64,000 nucleotides of DNA from Paracoccus saliphilus (GCA_003255745.1 QKYL01000146.1:97537-161536); one strand, 5' to 3'. Counted from the stretch's first letter, positions 50,134-59,661 are shown. Program-made: numbers and translations. The notes: generated by a model from the sequence alone, not told the origin.

Positions 50134-50179
50134 TTAGGCCGCGCTCTCGGGAGCGCGGCCTAATCTCATTGATTTTTTT
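50134..50179 (+). terminator. Strong rho-independent terminator after clpA
   Basis: A 13-bp perfect stem (50134-50146 with 50151-50163) with loop tcgg, followed after 9 nt by seven T residues (50173-50179). Confidence 0.85.
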
Positions 50180-50256
50180 CAAAGTGCATGCTCAGCTTGT
50201 GGGCTTGCAGTGGCTTCTGCCATTTCGCTGCCCCGCAACCTCTGGAACCGCGGCCT

Positions 50257-50505
50257 AAGGTTCAGTCCCTGCATCTGGTGCATCGGGTTTAGGAGGATCT
50301 GTATGGTTCAGATGTCCAGATCTTGCGGACGTATTCATAGGGCGTGAGGCCGGCGAGGGTCTTGAGCCTGTGTGCGAAGTTGTATGCTGGCCTGAAGTCT
50401 GCCAAGTGGGTCTGGAGCTGGTCGTGGTCATCGTAATGAAAGCCTTTGACGGTCGCGTCCTTGATCGCGCGGCTCATCCGCTCCAACGGCCCACTCGTCC
50501 ATCTC
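50257..50505 (-). pseudogene. IS481-type transposase, C-terminal remnant
   Basis: A fragment of the C-terminal end of an IS481-family DDE transposase: WTSGPLERMSRAIKDATV, GFHYDDHDQLQTHLADF and LKTLAGLTPYEYVRKIWTSEP are family landmarks. A frameshift follows after TSEP; in the next frame the expected ending ILLNPMHQMQGLN continues to about 50257. No N-terminal part or catalytic DDE core remains. It is fused in frame to the IS5 remnant upstream (junction near 50505). Non-functional. Confidence 0.75.
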
Positions 50506-50974
50506 TGGTAACAGGTAGCAATGCCGCGCCCGTCCTTCATCAGGCGACCGAAGGCATTCTCGATGCGATAGCGATTTCGGTGAAGGCTCTTGTTGCAAGG
50601 AATCGGTGCCCTGCGCTCCTTGCGGGGCGGAATGCAGGGACGGATGCCCTGGGGCCGTCGCGCAGCCAGTTGGCATCGCAAGCCTTGTCACCCAGGGAAC
50701 GCTTCGCTGGGGGCAAGTGCCTCAGAAGCACGAGAGTGCCCTGACTGTCAGCCCGTCGTCCCGGCGAGAGAGAGAAGTCCAGCAGTCGGCCCTTGCCGTG
50801 GCTGAGCATGTGCAGCCTTGGAGTTCAGGTCGCCTTTCGTGCGGCCGATCGCCCGCGGACCCCCTCCTTCGGGCAAGCGCTCCACTGGACCGCTTCCTGA
50901 TCCTCAGATTTTCGAAGGCTAGCCGTGGTGCGGTGCGCCTTCAGGAATGTGCTGTCCGTTATCAACGTATCGCC
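50506..50974 (-). pseudogene. IS5-family (IS427-like) transposase remnant with frameshifts
   Basis: Pieces of one IS5-family transposase occur in order in three frames: DSTFLKAHRTTASLRK then IGRTKGDLNSK (about 50974-50825), LSHGKGRLLDFSLSPGRRAD and LVLLRHLPPAKRSLGDKACD (about 50809-50680), and GIRPCIPPRKERRAPIPCNK then RYRIENAFGRLMKDGRGIA (about 50660-50506). The first aspartate of the catalytic triad region and the terminal glutamate (IEN) are still readable, but at least two frameshifts break the gene. The 5' end is missing and the 3' end runs straight into the IS481 piece. Confidence 0.75.
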
Positions 50975-51252
50975 CTGTGTAGGGACTGACCCTAAGCAAG
51001 CAATGTCCGCGGCGGAGAGCTATCCTGCAACAGAACATGCTATTGAAAGGCGGTCTCGGCTCAAGTCCGTTATCACGTTCCAGCACCTCGACCTGCAGGT
51101 GGCATCTTATGTGGACGGCTGCGGTCGGAAGCCTGTCAGGTGCCGAAAGGGTTATTACCTGCACGGCGACTTGTCCCGCGCGGCGACTTGTGCGGTGCGG
51201 ATTTGGCATGAAAGCTCTCCGCGCCGAGCAATCATGCCAGCACCGGGACCGG

Positions 51253-51852
51253 TCAGATCAGCCGCGCCGGGATCAGGCCGCGCAGGGCGTTGCCGCAGTA
51301 AAGGGCGCCCTCCTCCAGATCCGCCAACTTCATGCGCGCCTCCTGTGCGCGGCCCTGCTTCAGAAGGCTTTGGCGCAGTACTCCGGGAAGCAGGCCGCAG
51401 GCCAGCGGTGGCGTCAAAAGCATCCCGCCACGTTCCAGGAAGACACTGGTGATGGTCCCCTCGCACAGGTCGCCCGCCTGGTTCAGCAGCAACGCCTCGT
51501 CCACGCCTGGCGGCAGCGCCTGCCGCACGCTGTCATAGATCGGCCGATGCGAGCTTTTGATGGAAAGCCACGGATCATCTGCCCGCAAGCGTTGATCGGA
51601 CAGGACCACCTGCCAGACAGACGGGTTGGGCGGCAGCGGCGCATGTGTCATCTGGATGCCTCCCTCGCCATCAATGGCCAAGCGCGCGCGCAGCAGCTGA
51701 CCTGCGGGCAGCCGCGACAGCGCATCCTGGACCAAAGCCTCATCCAGCGGGAAGCCCACCGCCGCACAGCCGCGCCGCAGCCGCGCCAAGTGCAGCGGCC
51801 AAAGGGCAATGCGGCCGTCCGTTTCCCGGCGCATCGTCTCGAAGACGGTCAA
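51253..51852 (-). CDS. pabC: Aminodeoxychorismate lyase-like class IV PLP enzyme
   Basis: Probably makes 4-aminobenzoate by releasing pyruvate from aminodeoxychorismate, for folate. The product has LTVFETMRRETDG at the head, the PLP lysine in WLSIKSSHRPIYD (Lys99 from the TTG), DEALLLNQAGDLCEGTITSVF, and PPLACGLLPGVLRQSLL. The likely start is the TTG at 51852, overlapping the pabB stop (TTGA); the frame also extends to an ATG at 51903. Its neighbour pabB supports the role. Short (about 199 residues) for PabC. pabA is not adjacent. Confidence 0.8.
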   Translation of the reverse strand: MTVFETMRRETDGRIALWPLHLARLRRGCAAVGFPLDEALVQDALSRLPAGQLLRARLAIDGEGGIQMTHAPLPPNPSVWQVVLSDQRLRADDPWLSIKSSHRPIYDSVRQALPPGVDEALLLNQAGDLCEGTITSVFLERGGMLLTPPLACGLLPGVLRQSLLKQGRAQEARMKLADLEEGALYCGNALRGLIPARLI

Positions 51853-52976
51853 GCCGTCGGGAAATGGCCCAGGAATGCCGACTTGCACAGCGCCTCCTCC
51901 CATTCGGAACCAGCCTCGCTGTCATGCACGATGCCGCCGCCCACGTTCAGCCGCAGCCGCCCCGGCGCGATCATCCAAGGGGACCGGATCGCGACGTTGA
52001 ACCGCATCGGCCCGGCAGGATCGACCCACCCGATGGCACCGCAATAGACCTCGCGCGGCGCAGCCTCCAACTCGGCAATGATCTGCATCGACCGGATCTT
52101 GGGCGCACCTGTGATCGAGCCGCAGGGAAACAGCGCGCCCAGTATCTGCGAAAGGCCCACACCCGGCACCAGCTGGCCCCGGACGGTCGAAACCATCTGG
52201 TGGACCGTCGCATAGCGTTCGACATGAAACAGCTGGGGGACATGGACGCTGCCGGGCCGGCAGATGCGGCTGATGTCGTTCCTGAGAAGGTCGACGATCA
52301 TCAGGTTCTCGGCTCGGTTCTTTTCCGACAGTTGCAGCGACAGAGCGGCGGCCTCGTCCTCGGCAGGTGTTGCGGCGCGGGCGGCGGTGCCTTTCATCGG
52401 GCGGGTTTCGATGCCCCCCCGCTGATCGACTGAAAAGAACAGCTCGGGGCTGCGGGACAGCACGACCGGCCCCCCCAGATCGACAAAGGCCCCCTCGCCC
52501 ACCGGCTGCCGGGCGGCCAAGGCCGCATAAAGCGACAATGGATCACCAGTTACCTCGGCCTCCAGCGGAAAGGTCAGGTTGATCTGGTAGGTATCGCCGG
52601 CTGCGATATAGGCCTGCACGGCCGCGATGGCAGCATCATACCGCGCCCGGTCCCAAAGCGGCCGCAGCCGTCCAAAGCTGACCCCCTGCGGCGCCGGAAG
52701 GGGCGGTGCAGGGCGCGGGCGGTCAAAGACACCCATCAGGATCAGCGGCATCTGCCGGTCGGCCGGCATCAACTCTGCCAAACGCGGCGTCAGTGCATGG
52801 CCCAGTTCATAGGACAGATAGCCGGCCAGCCACATGCCGCGGGCCTGCGCGGCCTGCAGGGCGGCCAGCGCGGGGCCGACCTCCTCGGGCGTATCGGCGC
52901 GGATCACGCTTTGCGGTCGCACAAATTCTGTCCCGCCCGGCAGCGGGCCGGTGTCGAACCGGATCAGTCCGTTCAT
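51849..52976 (-). CDS. pabB: Aminodeoxychorismate synthase component I
   Basis: Adds ammonia to chorismate to give aminodeoxychorismate in folate synthesis. The 375-residue chorismate-binding enzyme shows AYIAAGDTYQINLTFPLEAE, LSRSPELFFSVDQ, the catalytic lysine motif TRPMKGTAAR, ENLMIVDLLRNDISRIC and GSITGAPKIRSMQIIAELE (in parts). It lacks the long N-terminal extension of larger PabB and resembles the short alphaproteobacterial form. ATGA overlap with the mfd stop, and a stop overlapping pabC: one operon mfd-pabB-pabC. Confidence 0.93.
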   Translation of the reverse strand: MNGLIRFDTGPLPGGTEFVRPQSVIRADTPEEVGPALAALQAAQARGMWLAGYLSYELGHALTPRLAELMPADRQMPLILMGVFDRPRPAPPLPAPQGVSFGRLRPLWDRARYDAAIAAVQAYIAAGDTYQINLTFPLEAEVTGDPLSLYAALAARQPVGEGAFVDLGGPVVLSRSPELFFSVDQRGGIETRPMKGTAARAATPAEDEAAALSLQLSEKNRAENLMIVDLLRNDISRICRPGSVHVPQLFHVERYATVHQMVSTVRGQLVPGVGLSQILGALFPCGSITGAPKIRSMQIIAELEAAPREVYCGAIGWVDPAGPMRFNVAIRSPWMIAPGRLRLNVGGGIVHDSEAGSEWEEALCKSAFLGHFPTA

Positions 52977-55900
52977 GTTCTGGCCTTCTGCTTGCTGGCC
53001 TTGATCTTTGCGGCCAGGTCCCTGGCCACGGCAAAGGCACCCTTGATCCGTTCGGCATCCGACGCGAATTCGCGGCGCAGGACGACCTTGTTGTCGGTGA
53101 CCTTGGCGGTGCCGCGCTCCTCGGACAGGAATTCGACCAGTCCGGCGGGATCGGGAAACTTGTCCAGGTGGAACTGGACCGTGATCCCCTTGGGTCCGGC
53201 GTCAAGCTTGGAGATGTTGGCGCGCTTGGCCATCGCCTTGATGCGGATGACCAGCAGCAGCGTGTTCACCTCGCGCGGCAGGGGTCCGAAGCGGTCGATC
53301 AGTTCGGCCGCGAAACCCTCAAGCTCGACCTTGGTGGTCAGTTCGGCCAGACGGCGGTAGAGGCCAAGGCGGACGTCCAGGTCGGGGATATAGCTTTCCG
53401 GGATCGTCACCGGCACGCCCAGATTCAGTTGGGGTGCCCATTCGTCCTCGGGCGTGCCCTCCAGCTCGCCGGACTTCAGCTTGGCGATCGTTTCCTCCAG
53501 CATCTGCTGGTACAGCTCAAAGCCGACCTCCTTGATATGGCCCGACTGTTCCTCGCCCAGCAGGTTGCCGGCACCGCGCAGGTCCATGTCCTGGCTGGCC
53601 AGGTTGAAGCCCGCACCCAGGCCGTCGATCGAGCCGAGGAATTTCAGCCGCCGCATCGCCTGCGGCGTCAGCGGCTGGCGGGGCTTGGTGGTCAGGTAGC
53701 AATAGGCGCGTGCCTTGGACCGCCCCACCCGGCCCCGGATCTGGTAAAGCTGCGCCAGGCCGAACATGTCCGCCCGCCAGATGACCATGGTGTTCGCGGT
53801 CGGGATATCCAGTCCGGATTCGACGATGGTCGTGGCCAGCAGCACATCATGGCTGCCGTCATAAAAGGCGTTCATGCGCTGATCCAGGTCGCCCGCCGCC
53901 AGTTGCCCGTGAGCGACGATATAGGACAATTCGGGCATGTTTTCGGTCAGCCAGTGTTCGACATCCGGCAGGTCCGTCAGGCGCGGGACCACGAAAAAGC
54001 TTTGCCCGCCACGATATTTCTCGCGCAGAAGCGCCTCGCGGATGGTGACGCTGTCGAACTCGCTGACATAGGTGCGGATCGCCAGGCGGTCGACGGGCGG
54101 CGTGCCGATCACCGACAGGTCGCGCACGCCGGTCAGCGAAAGTTGCAGCGTGCGCGGGATTGGCGTTGCGGTCAGGGTCAGGACGTGGATGTCGCTGCGC
54201 AACTCCTTCAGGCGCTCCTTGTGGGCGACGCCGAAATGCTGCTCTTCGTCGATGATCAACAGGCCAAGGTTCTTGAAGCGGATGCCCTTGGCCAGCACGG
54301 CATGGGTGCCCACGACGATATCGACGCTGCCATCCGTCAGCCCGGTGCGCGTGGCATTGGCATCCTTGGCGCTGACGAAACGCGACAGCGGGCGGACGGT
54401 GATGGCCGTGCCGCGAAAACGTTCAACAAAGCTGCGGTAATGCTGGCGGGCCAGCAGGGTCGTCGGCGCCACGACCGCGACCTGCATCCCCTGAGATGCG
54501 GCGATGAAGGCCGCGCGCATTGCGACCTCGGTCTTGCCAAAGCCCACGTCCCCCACGACCAGCCGGTCCATGGGACGGCCGGCGGCCAAGTCCTCGGCCA
54601 CGTCCTCGATCGCGGCCAGCTGGTCGTCGGTCTCGCTATAGGGGAAGCGGGCCGCGAATTGCTGCCAGTCGTGTTCCTCGGGCTCCAGCACGGGCGCGGG
54701 TCGCAACAGGCGTTCGGCCGCGACGCGCATCAGCTTGTCCGCGATCAGCTTGATGCGTTCCTTCAGCCGCGCCTTGCGCGCCTGCCAGGCACCGCCGCCA
54801 AGGCGGTCCAAGAGGCCCTCCTCATGGCCGTAACGCGACAGCAGCTCGATATTCTCAACGGGCAGATACAGCCGGTCGCCGCCCGCATATTCCAGCGCCA
54901 CGCAGTCATGCGGCACCTTCATCGCCATGATCGTCTCGATCCCGGTATAGCGGCCGATGCCGTGTTCCACATGGACGACCAGATCGCCGGGCGACAGGGT
55001 CTGAGTGTCCTTCAGGAAGTTCTCGGCCTTTCGGCGTTTCTTCGCGCCCCGGATCAGTCGATCGCCCAGAACATCCTGTTCCGAGATAACGGCGATGCGG
55101 CCAAGCGCCGTTCCCTCCGCCACGAAGCCCTCGTCCAAGGGCCAGACCGCCAGGCCAAGCGCCCCGGGCTGATCAGGCAGGTCGCGCAAATCACCGATGG
55201 GCGCGGCGCCGGTCAGCCCCTCATCCTTCAGCAGCCCCGCCAGCCGTTCGCGCGCCCCGTCGGAAAAGCTGGCGATGACGACGCGGTGGGCCTTGGCCAG
55301 TGCCTTCACATGGCCGGCCAGCGCGCTGAACAGGTTGATCGTCTCGGCCTGTCGCTCGGGCGCGAAATTGCGGCCGGGGCGGCCGCCCGCGTCCAGCACG
55401 CCAGGGCCGGGCGGCTGGTTCAGGACCGACAGGCGCAGCACCCGATGCGGGGCCAGCCAGCCCGCCCATTCCGCCTCGGTCGGGAACATCGCGTCGGGCG
55501 GCACGGGCTTGTAGACGGTATCGGCCCGCCCCTTGGCCGCCATCGCGGCGCAGCGGGCATCGAACTGTTCGCGGATCATCAGGCGGCGCGCGTCGATCAC
55601 CTGACCCAGATGGTCGTCCAGCACCACCGAGGCGCCGGGCAGATAGTCGAACAGGCTTTCCATCCGGTCGTGGAACCAGGGCAGCCAATGTTCCATGCCC
55701 GCCGTCTTGCGACCCGCACTGACGCTTTCGTAAAGCGGATCGTTGGTCCCACCCCCGTATTCCGTCCGATAGCTTTGGCGAAAGCGGGTAATCGACGGCT
55801 CGTCCAGGATCACCTCGGACATGGGCGCAAGCTCGATCCGCGACAGCTTTTCGGTGGTGCGCTGCGTGACCGCGTCGAAACGCCGCGCCCCGTCCAGCAC

Positions 55901-56446
55901 GTCGCCGAACAGGTCCAACCGGATCGGCCCGGATTCTCCCGGCGGAAAGATGTCGATGATGCCGCCGCGAATGGCATAATCGCCGGGATCGGTCACGGTT
56001 GGACTTTGCACAAATCCCATCCGCACCAGAAACTCTCGCAAAGCCGCCTCGTCGATGCGGTCCCCCACGCGGGCAGTGAAGGCGGTCCGGGCCACCAGGT
56101 CGCGCGCCGGCAGGCGCTGCAGAACTGCGTTCAGCGTGGTCAACAGGACGAAGGGGCCCTTAATCGCCCCCTGCGCCAGTCCGGCCAGCGTGGCCATGCG
56201 CGCCGCCTGGATTTCGGGCGCGGGCGAGACGCGGTCATAGGGCGTCGTATCCCACGCCGGAAAGTCCAGCACCGCCAGTTGCGGAGCCAGAAAGGCCAGG
56301 GCCGCCCGCGTGGCAGCCATGCGGCGGTCGTCGCGGGCGATGTGGATCACCGGCGCGCCACGGTTTTCGGGACGCGCCGCCTCGCGCGCGATCAGCGCCG
56401 CGTCATAGCCTTCGGGCGCACCGGAAAGGATCAACTGGTCGGACAT
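52973..56446 (-). CDS. mfd: Transcription-repair coupling factor Mfd
   Basis: Removes RNA polymerase stalled at lesions and recruits UvrA. In 1157 residues: UvrB-like N-module (DFPAWDTTPYDRVSPAPEI near 60; DYAIRGGIIDIFPPG), RNA polymerase interaction domain (GDLVVHVEHGIGRYTGIE), and SF2 translocase with VGDVGFGKTEVAMRAAF near 630, LLIIDEEQHFGV, TLTATPIPRTLQ, TTIVESGLDIP and QIRGRVGRS, then the C-terminal TRCF domain. Complete and full-length. Upstream gene of the mfd-pabBC operon. Confidence 0.97.
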   Translation of the reverse strand: MSDQLILSGAPEGYDAALIAREAARPENRGAPVIHIARDDRRMAATRAALAFLAPQLAVLDFPAWDTTPYDRVSPAPEIQAARMATLAGLAQGAIKGPFVLLTTLNAVLQRLPARDLVARTAFTARVGDRIDEAALREFLVRMGFVQSPTVTDPGDYAIRGGIIDIFPPGESGPIRLDLFGDVLDGARRFDAVTQRTTEKLSRIELAPMSEVILDEPSITRFRQSYRTEYGGGTNDPLYESVSAGRKTAGMEHWLPWFHDRMESLFDYLPGASVVLDDHLGQVIDARRLMIREQFDARCAAMAAKGRADTVYKPVPPDAMFPTEAEWAGWLAPHRVLRLSVLNQPPGPGVLDAGGRPGRNFAPERQAETINLFSALAGHVKALAKAHRVVIASFSDGARERLAGLLKDEGLTGAAPIGDLRDLPDQPGALGLAVWPLDEGFVAEGTALGRIAVISEQDVLGDRLIRGAKKRRKAENFLKDTQTLSPGDLVVHVEHGIGRYTGIETIMAMKVPHDCVALEYAGGDRLYLPVENIELLSRYGHEEGLLDRLGGGAWQARKARLKERIKLIADKLMRVAAERLLRPAPVLEPEEHDWQQFAARFPYSETDDQLAAIEDVAEDLAAGRPMDRLVVGDVGFGKTEVAMRAAFIAASQGMQVAVVAPTTLLARQHYRSFVERFRGTAITVRPLSRFVSAKDANATRTGLTDGSVDIVVGTHAVLAKGIRFKNLGLLIIDEEQHFGVAHKERLKELRSDIHVLTLTATPIPRTLQLSLTGVRDLSVIGTPPVDRLAIRTYVSEFDSVTIREALLREKYRGGQSFFVVPRLTDLPDVEHWLTENMPELSYIVAHGQLAAGDLDQRMNAFYDGSHDVLLATTIVESGLDIPTANTMVIWRADMFGLAQLYQIRGRVGRSKARAYCYLTTKPRQPLTPQAMRRLKFLGSIDGLGAGFNLASQDMDLRGAGNLLGEEQSGHIKEVGFELYQQMLEETIAKLKSGELEGTPEDEWAPQLNLGVPVTIPESYIPDLDVRLGLYRRLAELTTKVELEGFAAELIDRFGPLPREVNTLLLVIRIKAMAKRANISKLDAGPKGITVQFHLDKFPDPAGLVEFLSEERGTAKVTDNKVVLRREFASDAERIKGAFAVARDLAAKIKASKQKART

Positions 56447-56486
56447 GAGCCGTCAGGTATAGGGCCGCGCCGCGAAGTCAAGCGCC

Positions 56487-57059
56487 TCACAGCCCGTTGG
56501 GATGCATGACCGCCCACAGCGTCCCCCACAGCACCGTCAGCGCGACCGCGACCATCGACATTAGCGTGACCCAACGGCGGTGCCGCACCATCAGATGCGC
56601 CACCCGCGCAGCGGCCTGCGACAGTTCCATCCGATCATCCTGTGCCGCCTCGACCAGCGGGACCAGGCGGCGCGCCAGCCGGATGCGCATCCAGAAAAGC
56701 AGCCAGAAAGGCAGCAGCAACAGCAGCATCGCCTGCGCCAGTTCCAGCCAGAAGACGAAGCCCAGCACCGCCAGCGATGTCAGAAGAAAGCTTGTGACCG
56801 CCAGGAAAAGCGCCCCTTCGCGCGTACCCAAGCGCCAGCGCGGCAGGACCAGGGACAACCAGTCCAGCAGCAGGATGACAGCCGCGCCCTCGGCCTGTCC
56901 GGCAGCCTGCGCCGTGCGGGCGCGGGTCAGCACCTCGGTCGGGACGCCCAGCACGCTGCGGCCGGTGGCGGACCACATGCCCACCAGCGCCAGCCAGTAC
57001 CAGATCGTCATGAAAGACCGGCTGTCCAGAAGCCCGATCAGGCTGTTGACTTGCGGCAC
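56487..57059 (-). CDS. Four-helix membrane protein, family often labelled 'component of SufBCD complex' in Rhodobacterales
   Basis: A 190-residue integral membrane protein. The head SLIGLLDSRSFMTIWYWLAL followed by GMWSATGRSVLGVP matches a family common in this order; the label refers to Suf, but the sequence shows no Fe-S feature and no suf genes are near. Four to five hydrophobic helices (about 20-36, 65-80, 85-110, 112-128, 165-185). The GTG at 57059 is preceded by aaggaac at good spacing and gives the usual length; a longer frame to 57146 is unlikely. Lies downstream of the divergent hemB promoter region. Function unknown. Confidence 0.65.
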   Translation of the reverse strand: MPQVNSLIGLLDSRSFMTIWYWLALVGMWSATGRSVLGVPTEVLTRARTAQAAGQAEGAAVILLLDWLSLVLPRWRLGTREGALFLAVTSFLLTSLAVLGFVFWLELAQAMLLLLLPFWLLFWMRIRLARRLVPLVEAAQDDRMELSQAAARVAHLMVRHRRWVTLMSMVAVALTVLWGTLWAVMHPNGL

Positions 57060-57160
57060 GGGCAGTTCCTTGTTCTTGGCTGCCGGCGACCTTAGAACGG
57101 GTTTTGACCAAGGGAAAGCCGCCCGGTTGTCCCAGCTGCCGTCCATTTGCAGGAGGCCCC

Positions 57161-58156
57161 ATGGCCAGCCCGATCATTGCCCCCTTCCCCGCCTCGCGCC
57201 TGCGCCGGCTGCGCCGCAACGCCAACATCCGCGCCATGGTGTCGGAAACGAACCTGACCCCTGCGAACCTGATCTGGCCGATCTTCGTGACCGAGGTGCC
57301 GGGCGCCGAGGGCGAGATCGCCTCGATGCCCGGCGTTGAACGACTGACGCTGGACGGCGCGAAACGCGCGGCGGAGCGCGCCGCACGGCTGAACATCCCC
57401 GCCATCTGCATCTTTCCGCATTCCGACCAGGCCAGCCGGACCGAGGGATGCGAGCGGGCCTGGGATCCCGACAACATCGGCAACCTTGCCATCCGCGCCG
57501 TCAAGGAGACCGTGCCCGAACTGGCGGTCATGACCGACATCGCGCTGGACCCCTACAACGCCAACGGCCATGACGGGCTGGTCGTGGACGGAGAGATCCT
57601 GAACGACGAGACGGTCGAGGCGCTGGTCCGCATGGCGCTGGTGCAGGCGGAATGCGGGGCCGACATCCTGGGGCCAAGCGACATGATGGACGGCCGCATC
57701 GCCGCCCTGCGCGCAGCCCTGGAACGCGAGGGGCACAAGCATGTGGCGATCCTGTCCTATGCCGCGAAATTTGCCAGCGCCTTCTATGGTCCGTTCCGCG
57801 ATGCGGTGGGCGCCTCGGGGCGGCTGGTCGGGGACAAGAAGACCTATCAGATCAACCCGGCCAACCGGGGCGAGGCGATCCGCTGCGTCGCCCGCGACCT
57901 GGCCGAAGGCGCCGACATGGTCATGGTCAAGCCGGGCATGCCCTATCTGGACATCTGCCGTGCGGTGAAGGACGAATTCGGCGCGCCGACATTCGCCTAC
58001 CAGGTCAGCGGCGAATACGCGATGATCGAGGGCGCGATCCGCAACGGCTGGCTGTCGCGGGACGCGATGGTGGAAAGCCTGCTGGGCTTCCGCCGCGCCG
58101 GCTGCGACGGGGTGCTGAGCTATTTCGCGCCCACGGTGGCCGAGATGCTGGCGTGA
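57161..58156 (+). CDS. hemB: Delta-aminolevulinic acid dehydratase (porphobilinogen synthase) HemB
   Basis: Condenses two 5-aminolevulinate to porphobilinogen for heme and related tetrapyrroles. The 331-residue enzyme has both active-site lysines: ILSYAAKFASAFYGPFRDA and MVMVKPGMPYLDICRA. The zinc-binding cysteine loop of animal and E. coli enzymes is replaced by MTDIALDPYNANGHDG, so it belongs to the cysteine-free group. ATG at 57161 follows gcaggagg. Single gene. Confidence 0.96.
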   Translation: MASPIIAPFPASRLRRLRRNANIRAMVSETNLTPANLIWPIFVTEVPGAEGEIASMPGVERLTLDGAKRAAERAARLNIPAICIFPHSDQASRTEGCERAWDPDNIGNLAIRAVKETVPELAVMTDIALDPYNANGHDGLVVDGEILNDETVEALVRMALVQAECGADILGPSDMMDGRIAALRAALEREGHKHVAILSYAAKFASAFYGPFRDAVGASGRLVGDKKTYQINPANRGEAIRCVARDLAEGADMVMVKPGMPYLDICRAVKDEFGAPTFAYQVSGEYAMIEGAIRNGWLSRDAMVESLLGFRRAGCDGVLSYFAPTVAEMLA

Positions 58157-58226
58157 CCGGTCCCGCTGACCTATCCTGCGCCCCAACGGGCAGGTAAAAG
58201 TCCCGATCACCGACACGAGGCGACAG

Positions 58227-58850
58227 ATGACCAAATTCACGATGACACGCCGCAACCTGCTGGCATCGGGCGGCGCTGCGATGCTGGCCGCCGGCTGCAC
58301 CAATGCGGTGGGCACCAATGGCGCGGCGCAACTGGATGCACGCGTCGATCAGACGCAGCAATATCTGGTCAGCACCTATCCGGCCGCTGCACCGCTGGTC
58401 GAAAATGCCCGCGGCGTCCTGTACATGCCCCTGATGACGGAAGCCGCCCTTGGCTTCGGCGGCGCCTATGGCCAAGGCGCGCTGCGGATCGGCGGACAAT
58501 CGGTGGATTATTACTCCGCCACCCGCGCCACCGTGGGCCTGCAGGCCGGGGCGCAGCAATATGCTCATGTGCTGATTTTCCAGACGGACGAGGCGCTTGC
58601 CGCCTTCCGCGCCGCGCCGGGCTGGGTTGCCGGGGCGGGCGCCTTTTACGCGATCCCGGCCGGCGGGATGGCCGTGGGGACCGACACATTCTCGGCCCAG
58701 TTCCCGGTGGTGGCGATGATCTTCGGCCAGTCGGGCTTGATGGCCGGGGCTGCCATTGAAGGTACCAAGTACAACCGCATCATCCCCTCGACCCTGCCGC
58801 AGATCAGCTTCGGCTCGCTGGGGCTGCCGCCGATGGGCCTTCCCGCCTGA
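58227..58850 (+). CDS. YSC84/SYLF-domain lipoprotein
   Basis: A 207-residue exported lipoprotein: twin-arginine-like MTRRNLLASGG then a lipobox LAAGC (Cys near 24). The rest is a SYLF/YSC84 domain, a lipid-binding module: ENARGVLYMPLMTEAALGFGGAYGQGALRIGG, YYSATRATVGLQAGAQQYAHVLIFQTDEAL and GTKYNRI (in parts). It would sit in the inner or outer membrane facing the periplasm. Bacterial role unclear. Converges with the dioxygenase gene, 4 bp apart. Confidence 0.82.
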   Translation: MTKFTMTRRNLLASGGAAMLAAGCTNAVGTNGAAQLDARVDQTQQYLVSTYPAAAPLVENARGVLYMPLMTEAALGFGGAYGQGALRIGGQSVDYYSATRATVGLQAGAQQYAHVLIFQTDEALAAFRAAPGWVAGAGAFYAIPAGGMAVGTDTFSAQFPVVAMIFGQSGLMAGAAIEGTKYNRIIPSTLPQISFGSLGLPPMGLPA

Positions 58851-58854
58851 AGCC

Positions 58855-59592
58855 TTAGCCCCGGCGGGTCGGGGCGACTGTCCTTGGCGGCGGCCCTCCG
58901 GCGCGGGCCCGCGCCACGCCGATGACCAGCGCGGCCTCGAAGCCGCCCTGGACCTGGGTGACCTGGGCAAAGGCCCCCTTGCCTGCCCTGCGCGCGATCC
59001 CGTCGCGGTCGTTGAAGATCTGGCCGCGGGTCGAGCCACGCACATAGGCCGGCAGCTGCCGGAACACCGCCCGGCTGAAGCGGTCGGGAAAGAACATCTG
59101 CCCCGTCACCAAACCCTGCCGGTCCAGCAGGACCTTGAAATGCACATGGGCCGTGCGGCCCCGGTACCAGCCGGGCCAGATCGTCCGGAACGCCACCCGC
59201 CCCGCCTGGTTGGTCATCTGCGACCCCCGAAGGAAGGTCTGCCCGCTGAGGTCACCCTCGGCCTGGCCGGGATAGCCGCTGTAATTGCCCTGCGCGTCGC
59301 AATGCCAGACATCGACCCGCGCGCCCTCGATCGGCCGGCAGGCGGCGTCCACGACCTGCAGGCGCATCGCCAGCGGATGGCCCGGCCTGTCCTCGCGGAT
59401 GTCGCTGCGCAGCAGGCGCGGGTCGAAATAGAAGGGCCCCTCGGTGGTCTCGGGCATCAGGCGGCAGACATGGGTGGCGATCAGCTCGGCCTCCGCCGCG
59501 TCCTGCGCTAGGGCCCGCCCCACCGCGCCGATGCCCAGAACCGAGGGCGTCGCCGCAGCCAGAGCCTTCAAAAGATCGCGTCGGTCCAGCAT
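58855..59592 (-). CDS. Tat-exported intradiol ring-cleavage dioxygenase-like protein
   Basis: A 245-residue protein of the protocatechuate/catechol intradiol dioxygenase family. The N-terminus DRRDLLKALAAATPSVLGIG, ending near RALAQD, is a Tat signal, so it is exported folded. Core motifs: TEGPFYFDPRLLRSDIRED, VDVWHCDAQGNYSGYPG, and the iron-site GWYRGRTAHVHFKVLL with its Tyr and the His-x-His. Non-haem iron ligands (two Tyr, two His) are plausibly all there. Substrate unknown; no other aromatic-degradation genes adjoin. A GntR regulator lies 70 bp upstream on the same strand. Confidence 0.84.
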   Translation of the reverse strand: MLDRRDLLKALAAATPSVLGIGAVGRALAQDAAEAELIATHVCRLMPETTEGPFYFDPRLLRSDIREDRPGHPLAMRLQVVDAACRPIEGARVDVWHCDAQGNYSGYPGQAEGDLSGQTFLRGSQMTNQAGRVAFRTIWPGWYRGRTAHVHFKVLLDRQGLVTGQMFFPDRFSRAVFRQLPAYVRGSTRGQIFNDRDGIARRAGKGAFAQVTQVQGGFEAALVIGVARARAGGPPPRTVAPTRRG

Positions 59593-59661
59593 CGCGGCAC
59601 CTTTCGTGCTGACATGTCGCCATCATGCCCCGGCCAAAGGCCACGCAAAGTCACAAGACCG

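Noticed and set aside
50925..51452. Plus-strand frame across the transposase scar and pabC
   Set aside because: Its latter part is antisense to pabC and its start lies in decayed IS sequence.
52706..56509. A 1267-codon plus-strand open frame
   Set aside because: It is the antisense of mfd and pabB, a high-GC artefact with no domain; mfd on the other strand is beyond doubt.
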